DNA from: CAZSBB01 sp964605235
GTDB lineage: Bacteria; Planctomycetota; Phycisphaerae; Phycisphaerales; Phycisphaeraceae
Length of the DNA stretch: 64,000 bases
Assembly: GCA_964605235.1 (NCBI GenBank)
Contig: CAZSBB010000003.1
Location: forward strand, 62,001 to 126,000
Direction of reading: 5' to 3'
Numbering within the stretch: position 1 is the first letter of the stretch; every line of letters starts with the position of its first letter. The translations under genes were made by a program, and so were the position numbers. The notes beneath the pieces are model-generated. The model did no database searches and was not told where the DNA came from. It was given only the letters and a program-made list of their open reading frames with translations. Of this stretch, positions 26,502 through 37,156 are shown one piece after another.

Positions 26502-26567
26502 CCCCGGATTCACCTGCGGCTCATCCGGGGGCATCCGGGGGGCATCCGGGGGGCATCCGGGGGCGTC
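26502..26567. repeat. Tandem GGCATCCGGGG repeat, copy of the dispersed GC repeat
   Basis: Begins CCCCCGGATTCACCTGCGGCTCATCC, a partial copy of the repeat at 14430, and continues with three to four tandem CATCCGGGGGG units. It lies in the 280-bp gap between pseudopilin paralogue 4 and the convergent ATP-binding protein gene; nothing else is recognisable in this gap. Confidence 0.65.
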
Positions 26568-26622
26568 TGATTGGGGTCAAGGGGGGGGAGTGAGTAGCGC
26601 GGGCTTGAGCACAGCACGGCGG

Positions 26623-27054
26623 TCAATCGACGTTGGGGAGCTTGCAGTCTTTGCGTTTGACCATGTGGACGCAGTTGCCGGTGCTGTTGTAGTGGACTTC
26701 GGTCATGTAGGCGCGCATGAGCATGACGCCGCGGCCGCAGGGCCGTTCGAGGTTTTCATCCAGCGTGGGATCGGGCACTTCGCCGGGGTCGAAGCCGGGG
26801 CCCTGGTCGCAGATGGCGATGGTGGTTTTTTCGTCATCGACTTCGAAGTCGACGGTGACGGTTTTGGCGGGGTCGTTGCCGTTGCCGTGGCGGATGGCGT
26901 TGGCGAGGGCTTCATCGAGCGCCAGGCGGACGGCAAAGCAGCCGCTCTCGGTGTAGTGGTACTGCTTCATGGTGTCGATGACCGCTTCGACGACACGGAT
27001 GCCCTCCGCCAGTTGGCTGGAGATCACCAGTCGTTTTGCTGTGGCCTGACCCAT
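26623..27054 (-). CDS. RsbW-like anti-sigma factor / serine kinase (HATPase)
   Basis: 143 residues from ATG 27054; ATG 27114 in the same frame is possible but adds a segment unlike the family. GHKL ATPase features are RLALDEALANAIRHGN (N box), ICDQGPGFDP (G1) and CGRGVMLMRAYM (G2). Such proteins bind a sigma factor or other target and phosphorylate a STAS antagonist. The STAS gene lies 128 bp upstream on the same strand, forming an RsbV/RsbW-type pair. The target sigma factor is not in the window. Confidence 0.88.
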   Translation of the reverse strand: MGQATAKRLVISSQLAEGIRVVEAVIDTMKQYHYTESGCFAVRLALDEALANAIRHGNGNDPAKTVTVDFEVDDEKTTIAICDQGPGFDPGEVPDPTLDENLERPCGRGVMLMRAYMTEVHYNSTGNCVHMVKRKDCKLPNVD

Positions 27055-27182
27055 GGGAGCGCACCGTGCGGCGAATGGACCTGAAGCGGGTTCGAGCTGA
27101 TGGGGGTGAAGCAATCTGCACCTACCCGTGGCGTTGGGCCGCGCGACCCAGGGGTTACCGGACCAGCGGCGCGCAGAATCGC

Positions 27183-27542
27183 TTACTTGAAGCTCTTCAC
27201 CGCCTTATCTGCATCATCGAAAATCTGGAACAGTTTATTGAGTTTGGTGATGACAAAGACCTCGTAAATCTGCGGGTCGATGTTCGCCAGTCGTAATTGC
27301 CCGCCTTTCTGGCGGACGCGGTTGTTGATGGTGATGAGCATGCCCAGCGCCGCCGAGGACAGATGGCGGACATTGCTGAAGTTGATCAGCACCCTGGGGG
27401 TGTTGGAGGCGTCGATGGCGGCGCCGATTTCCTCGCCGATCTGCTGAATGACCGCTTCTTCGAGGATGTCGCGCTCCAGGAAGCCGACGCTCGTATGATC
27501 CCCCTGGTTGTCGATCGTGAGCTTGGATTCCTTGCCTGCCAT
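27183..27542 (-). CDS. STAS-domain anti-sigma factor antagonist (RsbV-like)
   Basis: 119 residues, start ATG 27542. A single STAS domain with INFSNVRHLSSAALGMLI contains the phosphorylatable Ser after the fourth strand (residues about 55-75). When dephosphorylated, STAS antagonists sequester the RsbW-like kinase. It is upstream of and probably co-transcribed with the HATPase gene. The GAF-PP2C phosphatase at 40487-41887 would be a plausible third component, though unlinked. Confidence 0.9.
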   Translation of the reverse strand: MAGKESKLTIDNQGDHTSVGFLERDILEEAVIQQIGEEIGAAIDASNTPRVLINFSNVRHLSSAALGMLITINNRVRQKGGQLRLANIDPQIYEVFVITKLNKLFQIFDDADKAVKSFK

Positions 27543-27760
27543 GGTCCCGCTCCTGCGCGTTAGGGTAATTCCGAACTGTACCCGACGGACTAAGCCTGTC
27601 AAGCACCCCCGGAATGCCCTTAGAAGGTCTGCGGCCAACCTGCCGCGTCAACACCCCCCCGTTGTAACTGATGTGGTCGCGGAATGTTGGCCCCGACTGC
27701 CGGGCACGCTAGCATGGCGACGCCGACGGACCCCGCACACGGCCGCTGGAGGACCTGCGC

Positions 27761-29278
27761 ATGCGCGCCATCATGCTGATGTTCGATTCGCTCAATCGGC
27801 ACTTCCTGCCCAACTACGGCTGCAACTGGACGCACGCCCCCAACTTCCGCCGGCTGGCGCAGCGCACCGTGACCTTCGACAACAGTTACGTCTGCTCGAT
27901 GCCCTGCATGCCCGCCCGGCGTGATCTGCACACCGGCCGGCCCAACTTCCTGCATCGCAGCTGGGGCCCGCTGGAACCTTACGACGACTCCGTGCCGCAG
28001 TTGCTCCAACAAGCGGGCATTCACAGCCACCTGTCCACCGATCACTATCACTACTTTGAAGATGGCGGCGCTGCGTACCACACCCGCTACCAGACCTGGA
28101 ACTTCGCGCGCGGGCAGGAAGGCGATCCGTGGATCGGGCAGGTGCAACCGGCGCCGGTCCACCCCAGAGCGATCGGCCGCAACACGGACATGAAGGGCTT
28201 TGGCGCGCAGGATCGACTCAATCGGCAACAGGTGCGCACCGAAGACCAGTGGCCGCAGGTCCAGACTTTCAACAACGGCATGGACTACATCCGGCGCAAC
28301 GCCGGCGATCAGAACTGGTTCGTGCAGATTGAAACCTTCGACCCGCACGAGCCGTTCTACAGCCATCCACGCTACAAGGATGTCTACAACACCGAGCATT
28401 ACGACCAGTGGCGGCTCATCGGCGGCGCGCTGTGGGACTGGCCGGGGTATGAGCAGGTCAAGCAAACCCCGGAGCTGGTCGAGCACATGCGCTATGAGTA
28501 CGCCAGCCTGCTGGAAATGTGCGACCGCCGGCTGGGGGATGTGCTGGACCTGATGGATGAATTGAACCTGTGGGAGGACACGATGCTGATCGTGTGGACC
28601 GACCACGGCTTCATCCTCGGCGAACACGAATGCTGGGCCAAGGTGTGGCTGCCGTTCTATCAGGAAGTCGCGCACACGCCCTTCTTCCTGTGGGACCCGC
28701 GCGTCGGCCAGGCGGGCACGCGCCGCAACGCCCTGGTCCAGCCGTCGATCGACCTGGGCCCGACGCTGCTGGAATACTTTGGGCAACCCTCCACCCCACG
28801 CATGCTCGGCCAGTCGCTGCGCCCGGTGCTCGAGTCCGATCAATCGATCCGGACGGCAGGCCTGTTCGGCGTCTTCGGCGGGCAGGTGAACGTGACCGAC
28901 GGCCGCTATGTCTACATGCGTGCCCCCGCCGACGAAGCCAATCAACCGCTGCATGAGTACACCTACATGCCCTGCCACATGCGCACCCCCTTCGCGGTGC
29001 AGGAACTGGCGGGCAAGGTGGAGCTGGGCGAACCGTTCGCTTTCACCCGGGGTTGTCGGACGATGAAGATTCCCGCCCCGCGCGGCCCGGGCTGGGCGCG
29101 GCATCCCGAGTGTCGCAAGAACCTGCTGTTCGATATTCAGGCCGACCCGCAGCAGCGCAGCCCGCTGACGGACCCGGCGGTCGAAGCCCGCATGATCGAG
29201 CACCTGTTGACGCTGCTGCACGCCTGCGACGCCCCGGCGGAGCAGTACCAGCGCCTGGGTTTGCGCCAGCCGGCGTGA
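27761..29278 (+). CDS. Sulfatase
   Basis: 505 residues, ATG 27761. Metal-binding N-terminus AIMLMFDSLNRHFLPNYG; active-site segment CSMPCMPARRDLHTGR, where CMPAR fits C-x-P-x-R and its Cys should be converted to formylglycine; later TMLIVWTDHGFILGEHECWAK provides the DHG metal ligands. No signal peptide is visible, so it is cytoplasmic or exported by another route. Compare the sulfatase at 19604, whose motif is atypical. It stands alone, divergent from the STAS gene and followed by a perfect AT-rich hairpin. Confidence 0.92.
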   Translation: MRAIMLMFDSLNRHFLPNYGCNWTHAPNFRRLAQRTVTFDNSYVCSMPCMPARRDLHTGRPNFLHRSWGPLEPYDDSVPQLLQQAGIHSHLSTDHYHYFEDGGAAYHTRYQTWNFARGQEGDPWIGQVQPAPVHPRAIGRNTDMKGFGAQDRLNRQQVRTEDQWPQVQTFNNGMDYIRRNAGDQNWFVQIETFDPHEPFYSHPRYKDVYNTEHYDQWRLIGGALWDWPGYEQVKQTPELVEHMRYEYASLLEMCDRRLGDVLDLMDELNLWEDTMLIVWTDHGFILGEHECWAKVWLPFYQEVAHTPFFLWDPRVGQAGTRRNALVQPSIDLGPTLLEYFGQPSTPRMLGQSLRPVLESDQSIRTAGLFGVFGGQVNVTDGRYVYMRAPADEANQPLHEYTYMPCHMRTPFAVQELAGKVELGEPFAFTRGCRTMKIPAPRGPGWARHPECRKNLLFDIQADPQQRSPLTDPAVEARMIEHLLTLLHACDAPAEQYQRLGLRQPA

Positions 29279-29314
29279 GGCAGAAGAAACGACTGGCGGA
29301 AAAAAGGGGCCGGA

Positions 29315-29368
29315 AAAAAGGGGATAAGTACATTATTTTCATAAAAATAATGTACTTATCCCCTTTTT
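29315..29368. repeat. Perfect 25-bp AT-rich hairpin (REP-like element)
   Basis: Arms 29315-29339 and 29344-29368 are perfect reverse complements with a CATA loop. The arms begin with AAAAAGGGG and are otherwise AT-rich, in sharp contrast to the surrounding GC-rich DNA. Position 36 bp after the sulfatase stop would also suit a bidirectional terminator. Similar GGGG-AT-rich-CCCC hairpins are, from memory, mobilised by REP-associated Y1 transposases. The remaining bases to 29631 hold no recognisable gene. Confidence 0.75.
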
Positions 29369-29631
29369 GCCATCCCCGCGCTGGCGCTGGTTGTCGCACG
29401 GGACCAACCCGAAATCCCCGGCATGGGGTACATGCGTTGACCCCGCTCCCCCACATCCAAAATCCTGCCAAGGCGGGTTGAACCTGCTACGATATCCCGC
29501 TTGGATCGCGTGGCCGCTGCCCCAACCGGCTCGGTCAGCGCGATGGTTGTTGATGTACGGATGGCGACCCTCCCGTCGCCTGGCGCAGGCCGCGCCGCCC
29601 TGGCGGCGCGGAGGCGGATGATCGGAGTCGT

Positions 29632-31059
29632 ATGCATACGCAATTACTGGTTTTAGGCGGTGGCCCCGGCGGGTACGCGGCAGCGTTCCTCGCGGCGGAC
29701 CTGGGCATGGACGTCACCCTGGTCGAAGCCGAGGGCGTGCTGGGCGGCGTGTGTCTGCTGCGCGGCTGCATTCCCTCCAAAGCCCTGCTCCACGTCGCCA
29801 AAGTGGTGCATGAAGCCGGCGAAATGAATGAATGGGGCGTCAGCTTCAACAAACCCAGGATCGACCTCAACGCCATGCGGGCGCGCAAGCAGAAGGTCAT
29901 CGACACCCTCACCGGCGGCCTCAAGACGCTGGCGGGCAAACGCAAAGTCCGCACCGTGCACGCCCGCGGCTTTTTTGAATCCTCCCGGCGTCTGCGCCTC
30001 GATCCGGTCCCCGGCGCGCCCAAGCCCGCCTACGACTGCATCACTTTCGACCACTGCATCCTCGCCACCGGTTCGCATCCGGTCGTGCCCAAGCCGTTCC
30101 AGATCGGCAGCGATCGGGTGATGGATTCCAGCGGCGCCCTGGCGCTGGTGGATGTCCCCAAGAATCTCCTGGTCATCGGCGGCGGGTACATCGGCCTGGA
30201 AATGGGCACCGTCTACGCCAGCCTCGGCAGTCAGGTCACCGTGGTCGAAATGCTTGACGGCCTGCTGATGGGCGCGGACCGCGATCTCGTTCGCCCACTG
30301 GAAAAACGGCTCAAAAACACCTTCCACGCCATCCACCTGCAGACCAAAGTCGCGGGACTCAAAGCGGGCAAGGATCATGTCGTCGCCGAGCTCGAAGGCA
30401 AAGACGGCAAGGTCTTCACCGAAAAGTTCGACCGCGTGCTGGTGTCCATCGGCCGGCGCCCCAACACGGCGGACATGGGCCTGGAGAACACCCAGGTCAC
30501 GCTGACCGAACGTGGCTTCGTGCAGGTCGACAAACAGCAACGCAGCACCGACCCGAGCATCCTGGCGATCGGCGATGTCGCTGGCGACCCCATGCTCGCC
30601 CACAAAGCCGCCGCCGAAGGCAAAGTCGCGGTGGAAGGGTTGGCCGGCCACGCCGCCGCGTTCGATCCGCAGGCAATTCCCGCCGTCGTGTTCACCGATC
30701 CGGAAGTCGCCTGGTGTGGATTGACCGAAGAGCAAGCCAAGAAAAATGGCTGGACCGTCAAGACCGCGTTGTATCCCTGGGGCGCGTCGGGCCGGGCGCA
30801 AGCCACCGGCCGAACCGAGGGCCTGACCAAGCTGGTGGTCGATCCCGAAACCGACCGCATTCTGGGCTACGGCCTGGTGGGCGCTGGCGCCGGCGAGCTG
30901 ATCGCCGAGGGCGTGCTCGCGGTGGAGATGGGCGCGACCGTGCGCGACATCTGCGAATCCATCCACCCGCACCCGACGCTGAGCGAAACCATGGCATTCG
31001 CCGGCGAAGCTTACCTGGGGCTGGCGACGGAAATTTACCGCCCCCGCCGTGACCGTTGA
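29632..31059 (+). CDS. lpdA: Dihydrolipoyl dehydrogenase (E3)
   Basis: 475 residues, full length for the family. FAD-binding GGGPGGYAAAF at the N-terminus; redox-active disulfide in GGVCLLRGCIPSKAL (about residues 38-52); NAD-binding LVIGGGYIGLEMG (about 180-195); SILAIGDVAGDPMLAHKA FAD segment; and catalytic HPHPTLSE near residue 445. It reoxidises the dihydrolipoyl groups of E2, and also those of GcvH in the glycine cleavage system (gcvH is at 50442). It is first of an lpd-aceE-aceF cluster. Confidence 0.96.
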   Translation: MHTQLLVLGGGPGGYAAAFLAADLGMDVTLVEAEGVLGGVCLLRGCIPSKALLHVAKVVHEAGEMNEWGVSFNKPRIDLNAMRARKQKVIDTLTGGLKTLAGKRKVRTVHARGFFESSRRLRLDPVPGAPKPAYDCITFDHCILATGSHPVVPKPFQIGSDRVMDSSGALALVDVPKNLLVIGGGYIGLEMGTVYASLGSQVTVVEMLDGLLMGADRDLVRPLEKRLKNTFHAIHLQTKVAGLKAGKDHVVAELEGKDGKVFTEKFDRVLVSIGRRPNTADMGLENTQVTLTERGFVQVDKQQRSTDPSILAIGDVAGDPMLAHKAAAEGKVAVEGLAGHAAAFDPQAIPAVVFTDPEVAWCGLTEEQAKKNGWTVKTALYPWGASGRAQATGRTEGLTKLVVDPETDRILGYGLVGAGAGELIAEGVLAVEMGATVRDICESIHPHPTLSETMAFAGEAYLGLATEIYRPRRDR

Positions 31060-31134
31060 GCAGAAATAAAACCACAACCACTGAGACACGGAAGACAACA
31101 AGAAACATTGACCGAGCCAGCCAGCGCCTGTGCA

Positions 31135-31227
31135 TTCACTCCGTGCCTCTGTGTCTCCGTGAGAGAATTGCTTTTCGGGTGCATTCCCTGGAGATGCTCG
31201 CACAGAGACACGGAGGCACGGAGTGAA
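31135..31227. repeat. Inverted repeat, CTCTGTGTCTCCGTG family, copy 1
   Basis: Arms 31135-31161 and 31201-31227 are inverse-complementary at 25 of 27 positions. A related CCACTGAGACACGG fragment lies at 31078-31091. The element fills most of the 260-bp gap between lpdA and aceE. The same family occurs at 34078-34178 and 53235-53351. No coding content is seen. Confidence 0.75.
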
Positions 31228-31320
31228 AGACAACAGGCAGATACCCGGCAATGTCCGCTGTGACTCGTGAAGAAAAACTGTTTGAGCCGCTGTTTTACCG
31301 CCCAGGAGCGAACCGCCACG

Positions 31321-34014
<2,694 letters not shown>

Positions 34015-34030
34015 CCATCCCCTGAGATGC

Positions 34031-34062
34031 AAGCCGCGGGATGCGCCCAGCGAATCCTGCGG
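34031..34062. repeat. Degenerate copy of the dispersed GC-rich repeat
   Basis: AAGCCGCGGGATGCGCCC and AGCGAATCCTGCGG resemble the better copies at 14430-14484 and 49183-49222. It lies at the start of the aceE-aceF gap. Confidence 0.5.
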
Positions 34063-34077
34063 ATACCCGAGTTAAAA

Positions 34078-34178
34078 CTCACCACCGAGACACAGAGCAC
34101 ACTGAGGAAACACCGAGGGCACAACCCTTGCTACGACTGAATCATCTTCTCTGTGTCCTCTGTGCCTCGGTGGTGAAA
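34078..34178. repeat. Inverted repeat, CTCTGTGTCCTCTGTG family, copy 2
   Basis: The left arm 34078-34110 (CACCACCGAGACACAGAG core) and right arm 34147-34178 (CTCTGTGCCTCGGTGGTG core) are imperfect inverse complements, able to form a long hairpin between aceE and aceF. Confidence 0.75.
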
Positions 34179-34216
34179 ATGCCTTAAGCAAGTTTCCTAG
34201 GAAGGATCAGCCGAAC

Positions 34217-35608
34217 ATGGCAACGGAATTCAAACTCCCGGACCTGGGCGAAAACATCGACGGCGGCGACGTGGTCAGCGTGCTGGTCAACGTCGGCGAT
34301 GTCATCGCACCCGACACTGAAGTGGTGGAAGTCGAAACCGACAAAGCCATGCTGCCTGTCCCCTGCTCGATCGGCGGCAAGGTGGTCAAAGTGCACGTCA
34401 GTGCGGGCGACACGATCAAGATCGGCCAGGTCCTGCTGACCCTCGAAAGCGATGGCTCCGCCGCGGCGGCAGCGCCCGCGAAACCGGCCGCCAAGGCTGC
34501 CGACAAACCCGCCGAGAAGCCGGCGGAAAAATCCGCCCCGGCCCCGACGCCCGCCAAAGCGGCCGAAGCGCCCAAGCCCGCCGCAGCCTCTGCACCGGCG
34601 CCAACCCCGGCCCCGGCTCCAGCGCCCGCTGCACCCCCGGCGTCCAGCCCCTTCGGCCCTGCGGCCGGCCCCGCCACGCGCCGCCTGGCGCGGGAACTGG
34701 GCGTGGACCTGAGCAAGGTCCGCGGCACTGGCGATGGCGGCCGCGTCACCCGCGAAGACATCATGGCGGCCGCGCGCCAGGCGAACACCGCCGCCCCCGC
34801 CAAGCCCGCCGCCGCCCCGGCCCCGGCCGCCAAGCCGACCACCGCGACGTCCATCCTCAAGCCCGCGGGCCTGCCCGCCGGCAACCCGAGCCAGGACCAT
34901 CATGGTCCGGTGGTCATCGACAAGCTCAGCAAAATCCGCAAGGTCATCGCCAGCAACATGGCGGCGTCCAAGAGCACCATCCCCCACGTCACCAACTTCG
35001 ATGACGCCGACGTGACCGAGCTCGAGAAGCTGCGGCAGGAAGTCAAGGGCGACTACGACGCCCTGGGGCTCAAGCTCACCGCCATGCCGCTGATCCTGCG
35101 GGCGGTGTGCGTGGCGCTCAAGCGTCATCCCAAGCTCAATGCATCGCTGGATCTGGAAAACGAGCAGATCATTTACAAGCAGTATGTGAACCTGGGCATC
35201 GCGGTCGACAGCGAGCGCGGGCTGGTGGTGCCGCACATCCGCAACGCCGAGCAGATGAACGTCGCCGACCTTGCCGCCGAACTGGGCGAGCTCGCCGAGA
35301 AGGTGCGCACCAGCAGGTTCACGCCGGATGATCTGCGCGGCGGAACATTCACCCTGAGCAATCTGGGCGCGATCGGCGGCACCTACAGCACGCCGGTGAT
35401 CAATCCGCCGGAGGTCGCCATCCTGCTCATCGGCCGTTCGCGCCTGCTGCCGATGGTCCGGCCCGACGGCTCGATTCAGCCGCGGCTGATGATGCCGCTG
35501 AGCCTGAGCTACGACCACCGTCTGGTGGACGGCGCCGACGCGTCGCGCTTCCTCAACGACGTCAAAGCCCTGCTGGAAAGCCCCAGCCGCCTCCTGCTGG
35601 CGCCGTAA
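34217..35608 (+). CDS. aceF: Dihydrolipoamide acetyltransferase (E2 of pyruvate dehydrogenase)
   Basis: 463 residues with one N-terminal lipoyl domain (about 1-78; lipoyl-lysine in VETDKAMLPV), a long Ala/Pro/Lys linker (about 85-145), a peripheral subunit-binding domain (PATRRLARELGVDLSKVRG, about 152-190), a second Ala/Pro linker and the catalytic acetyltransferase domain with LSYDHRLVDGADASRF near residue 435 (His and Asp of HxxxDG). E. coli AceF has three lipoyl domains; this one has a single domain. It transfers the acetyl group to CoA. A strong terminator follows at 35643. Confidence 0.96.
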   Translation: MATEFKLPDLGENIDGGDVVSVLVNVGDVIAPDTEVVEVETDKAMLPVPCSIGGKVVKVHVSAGDTIKIGQVLLTLESDGSAAAAAPAKPAAKAADKPAEKPAEKSAPAPTPAKAAEAPKPAAASAPAPTPAPAPAPAAPPASSPFGPAAGPATRRLARELGVDLSKVRGTGDGGRVTREDIMAAARQANTAAPAKPAAAPAPAAKPTTATSILKPAGLPAGNPSQDHHGPVVIDKLSKIRKVIASNMAASKSTIPHVTNFDDADVTELEKLRQEVKGDYDALGLKLTAMPLILRAVCVALKRHPKLNASLDLENEQIIYKQYVNLGIAVDSERGLVVPHIRNAEQMNVADLAAELGELAEKVRTSRFTPDDLRGGTFTLSNLGAIGGTYSTPVINPPEVAILLIGRSRLLPMVRPDGSIQPRLMMPLSLSYDHRLVDGADASRFLNDVKALLESPSRLLLAP

Positions 35609-35642
35609 GTTTTCGCGCCCAACTGTTTCCCTGATTCCCCCG

Positions 35643-35670
35643 GCGGGTGAGTTCGCTCACCCGCTTTTTT
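35643..35670 (+). terminator. Rho-independent terminator of aceF
   Basis: A perfect 9-bp stem (35643-35651 with 35656-35664), a TTCG tetraloop and six T directly after it, 35 bp past the aceF stop. Confidence 0.93.
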
Positions 35671-35714
35671 ACGCGCCGCCAGAGCTTGCCTGGTTTGCCT
35701 GATCCGCGCCGGGC

Positions 35715-35890
35715 GTTTTGGGCGGATGCGGTCCACAAATCTTTTGAACCCCAGGTTGCTCCCCATCGACGGGGAGTTACATCTGTAGCAGAGCAACCGC
35801 ATGAGTTGCTACACCAGCTTTTTCCGCCCCATCCTGACCACCCTTGCGCAGGTCTCGCGAAGCCCCCAACCGCGAGGCCTGCCTTTTTTT
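35715..35890 (+). ncRNA. Candidate structured RNA with pseudoknot and own terminator
   Basis: After the aceF terminator there is a dense set of complementary segments: GGGCGG (35720-35725) with CCGCCC (35824-35829); ATGCGGT with ACCGCAT (35796-35802); GGTTGCTC (35754-35761) with GAGCAACC (35791-35798); TGTAGCA (35784-35790) with TGCTACA (35807-35813). The third pairing enters the loop of the fourth, i.e. a pseudoknot or a switch. The segment ends in a 12-bp hairpin (35848-35882) plus seven T. It does not match 6S, SRP, tmRNA or RNase P motifs I can recall. No clear promoter; the 5' end is uncertain. Confidence 0.4.
35848..35890 (+). terminator. Rho-independent terminator ending the candidate RNA
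   Basis: Stem 35848-35859/35871-35882 (one G-T pair), an 11-nt loop and a run of seven T at 35884-35890. It lies 178 bp after the aceF terminator with no gene between, which implies a separate short transcript. Confidence 0.8.
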
Positions 35891-35912
35891 GCGCCCGCCC
35901 GGCTGTCAAAAT

Positions 35913-35982
35913 CCCCCGGCAGAGCCGGGGGCTAACGGGATGCAAGACACCGTAACCCGTTAGCCCCGGGCTCCGCCCGGGG
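35913..35982. repeat. Inverted repeat, TTAGCCCCGGG family
   Basis: Arms 35913-35939 and 35956-35982 are inverse complements with few mismatches (CCGGGGGCTAACGGG against CCCGTTAGCCCCGGG). A shorter relative is at 50336-50358. It precedes the oxidoreductase gene. Confidence 0.7.
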
Positions 35983-36072
35983 ATCCCACAGCGCGGCATG
36001 ATCGCCCGATCCTGGGCGCTCGGTCGCGGTATCATGCTCCACTCTCCCGCTGTTTCACAAAGGTGCATGGTC

Positions 36073-37092
36073 ATGGTGACGGTCTCCCTGGTTGGCTGCG
36101 CGCACATTCACACCCCCGGCTTCGTGAACAAGCTCAAGGCCCGCCCGGATGTGCAGGTCAAATGGGTCTGGGATCCCCAACCCGCCCGCGCCCAGCGCTG
36201 GGCGAGCGAACTGGGGGCGAAAGTCACCAAGTCGCTGGCGAAAGCAACCAGCGATGATGAACTGAGCGCGGCAGTCATCTGTTCACAGACAAACCTGCAC
36301 AAGAAACTGATCGCCGCGGCGACCAAAGCCGGCAAGCACGTGTTCGCCGAGAAGCCGCTGGGGCTGGGGGCGAAGGACTCGCTGGCGATGGCGGAGCTGA
36401 TCGAGCAGGCGGGTGTGCGGTTCCAGACCGGCTACTTCAACCGAGGTTTGCCGGCCCATCAGTTCATCCGCAGCCAGATTGCCGCGGGCAACCTGGGCAC
36501 GATCACCCGCGTGCGCGGCAGCCTTTGCCACAGCGGCGCGCTGGGCGATTGGTTCATGAGCAAACCCGACAATGTGGCGGAGGACTGGCGCTGGATGGCG
36601 GACCCCAAGGTCGCCGGCTGCGGCGCGTTTGGTGATCTGGGCACCCACCTGCTGGACATTCTCATGTGGCTGATGGGCGATGTGGAAGCGGTGACCGCCC
36701 AGATTCGCCCGGTCATCGGCCGGTATGCCGACTGCGATGAAACCGGTGAAGCCATGCTGCGGTTCAAGAACGGCGTGATCGGCACGCTCGCCGCCGGCTG
36801 GGTCGATGTCGACAATCCCGTCACGCTGCTGGTCAGCGGCACCGAGGGTCATGCGGCCGTGATCCGTGGCGAGCTGTTTTTCAAATCCAGCAAAGTCGAA
36901 GGCGCCGACGGCAAACAGCCGTGGACCCAACTGCCGCCGGCGTGGCCCCATGCGTTCGACCTGTTCCTGGACGCCTTGGTGGGCAAGCCGAATGTGCCGC
37001 TGGTCAGCGTCCGCGAAGCGGCGGCGCGCGTGGCGGTCATGGAAGCGATGTACAAGGCCGCCCGGCAAAGTAAGTGGGTGCGGGTGGGATAA
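36073..37092 (+). CDS. Gfo/Idh/MocA-family oxidoreductase
   Basis: 339 residues from ATG 36073; ATG 36067 is also possible, but AAAGG lies too close to it. The N-terminal Rossmann domain begins VSLVGCAHIHTPGFV and has the family's VFAEKPLGLGAKDSLA segment (Glu-Lys-Pro motif, about residue 92). The C-terminal dimerisation/substrate domain contains GCGAFGDLGTHLLDILMWLMG. These NAD(P)-dependent enzymes act on sugars or inositols, and are common in planctomycetes. No operon partner is evident; the next gene converges. Confidence 0.9.
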   Translation: MVTVSLVGCAHIHTPGFVNKLKARPDVQVKWVWDPQPARAQRWASELGAKVTKSLAKATSDDELSAAVICSQTNLHKKLIAAATKAGKHVFAEKPLGLGAKDSLAMAELIEQAGVRFQTGYFNRGLPAHQFIRSQIAAGNLGTITRVRGSLCHSGALGDWFMSKPDNVAEDWRWMADPKVAGCGAFGDLGTHLLDILMWLMGDVEAVTAQIRPVIGRYADCDETGEAMLRFKNGVIGTLAAGWVDVDNPVTLLVSGTEGHAAVIRGELFFKSSKVEGADGKQPWTQLPPAWPHAFDLFLDALVGKPNVPLVSVREAAARVAVMEAMYKAARQSKWVRVG

Positions 37093-37156
37093 CACGGTCC
37101 GCAACTGCCGCGCAGTGGTCAGCGCAGTTGGAGACCAGATTCTCCGTCCAGACGCT

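Noticed and set aside
35562..36107. Minus-strand frame overlapping the candidate RNA
   Set aside because: Crosses two terminators and an inverted repeat, has no ribosome binding site and no domain; RNA structure explains the region better.
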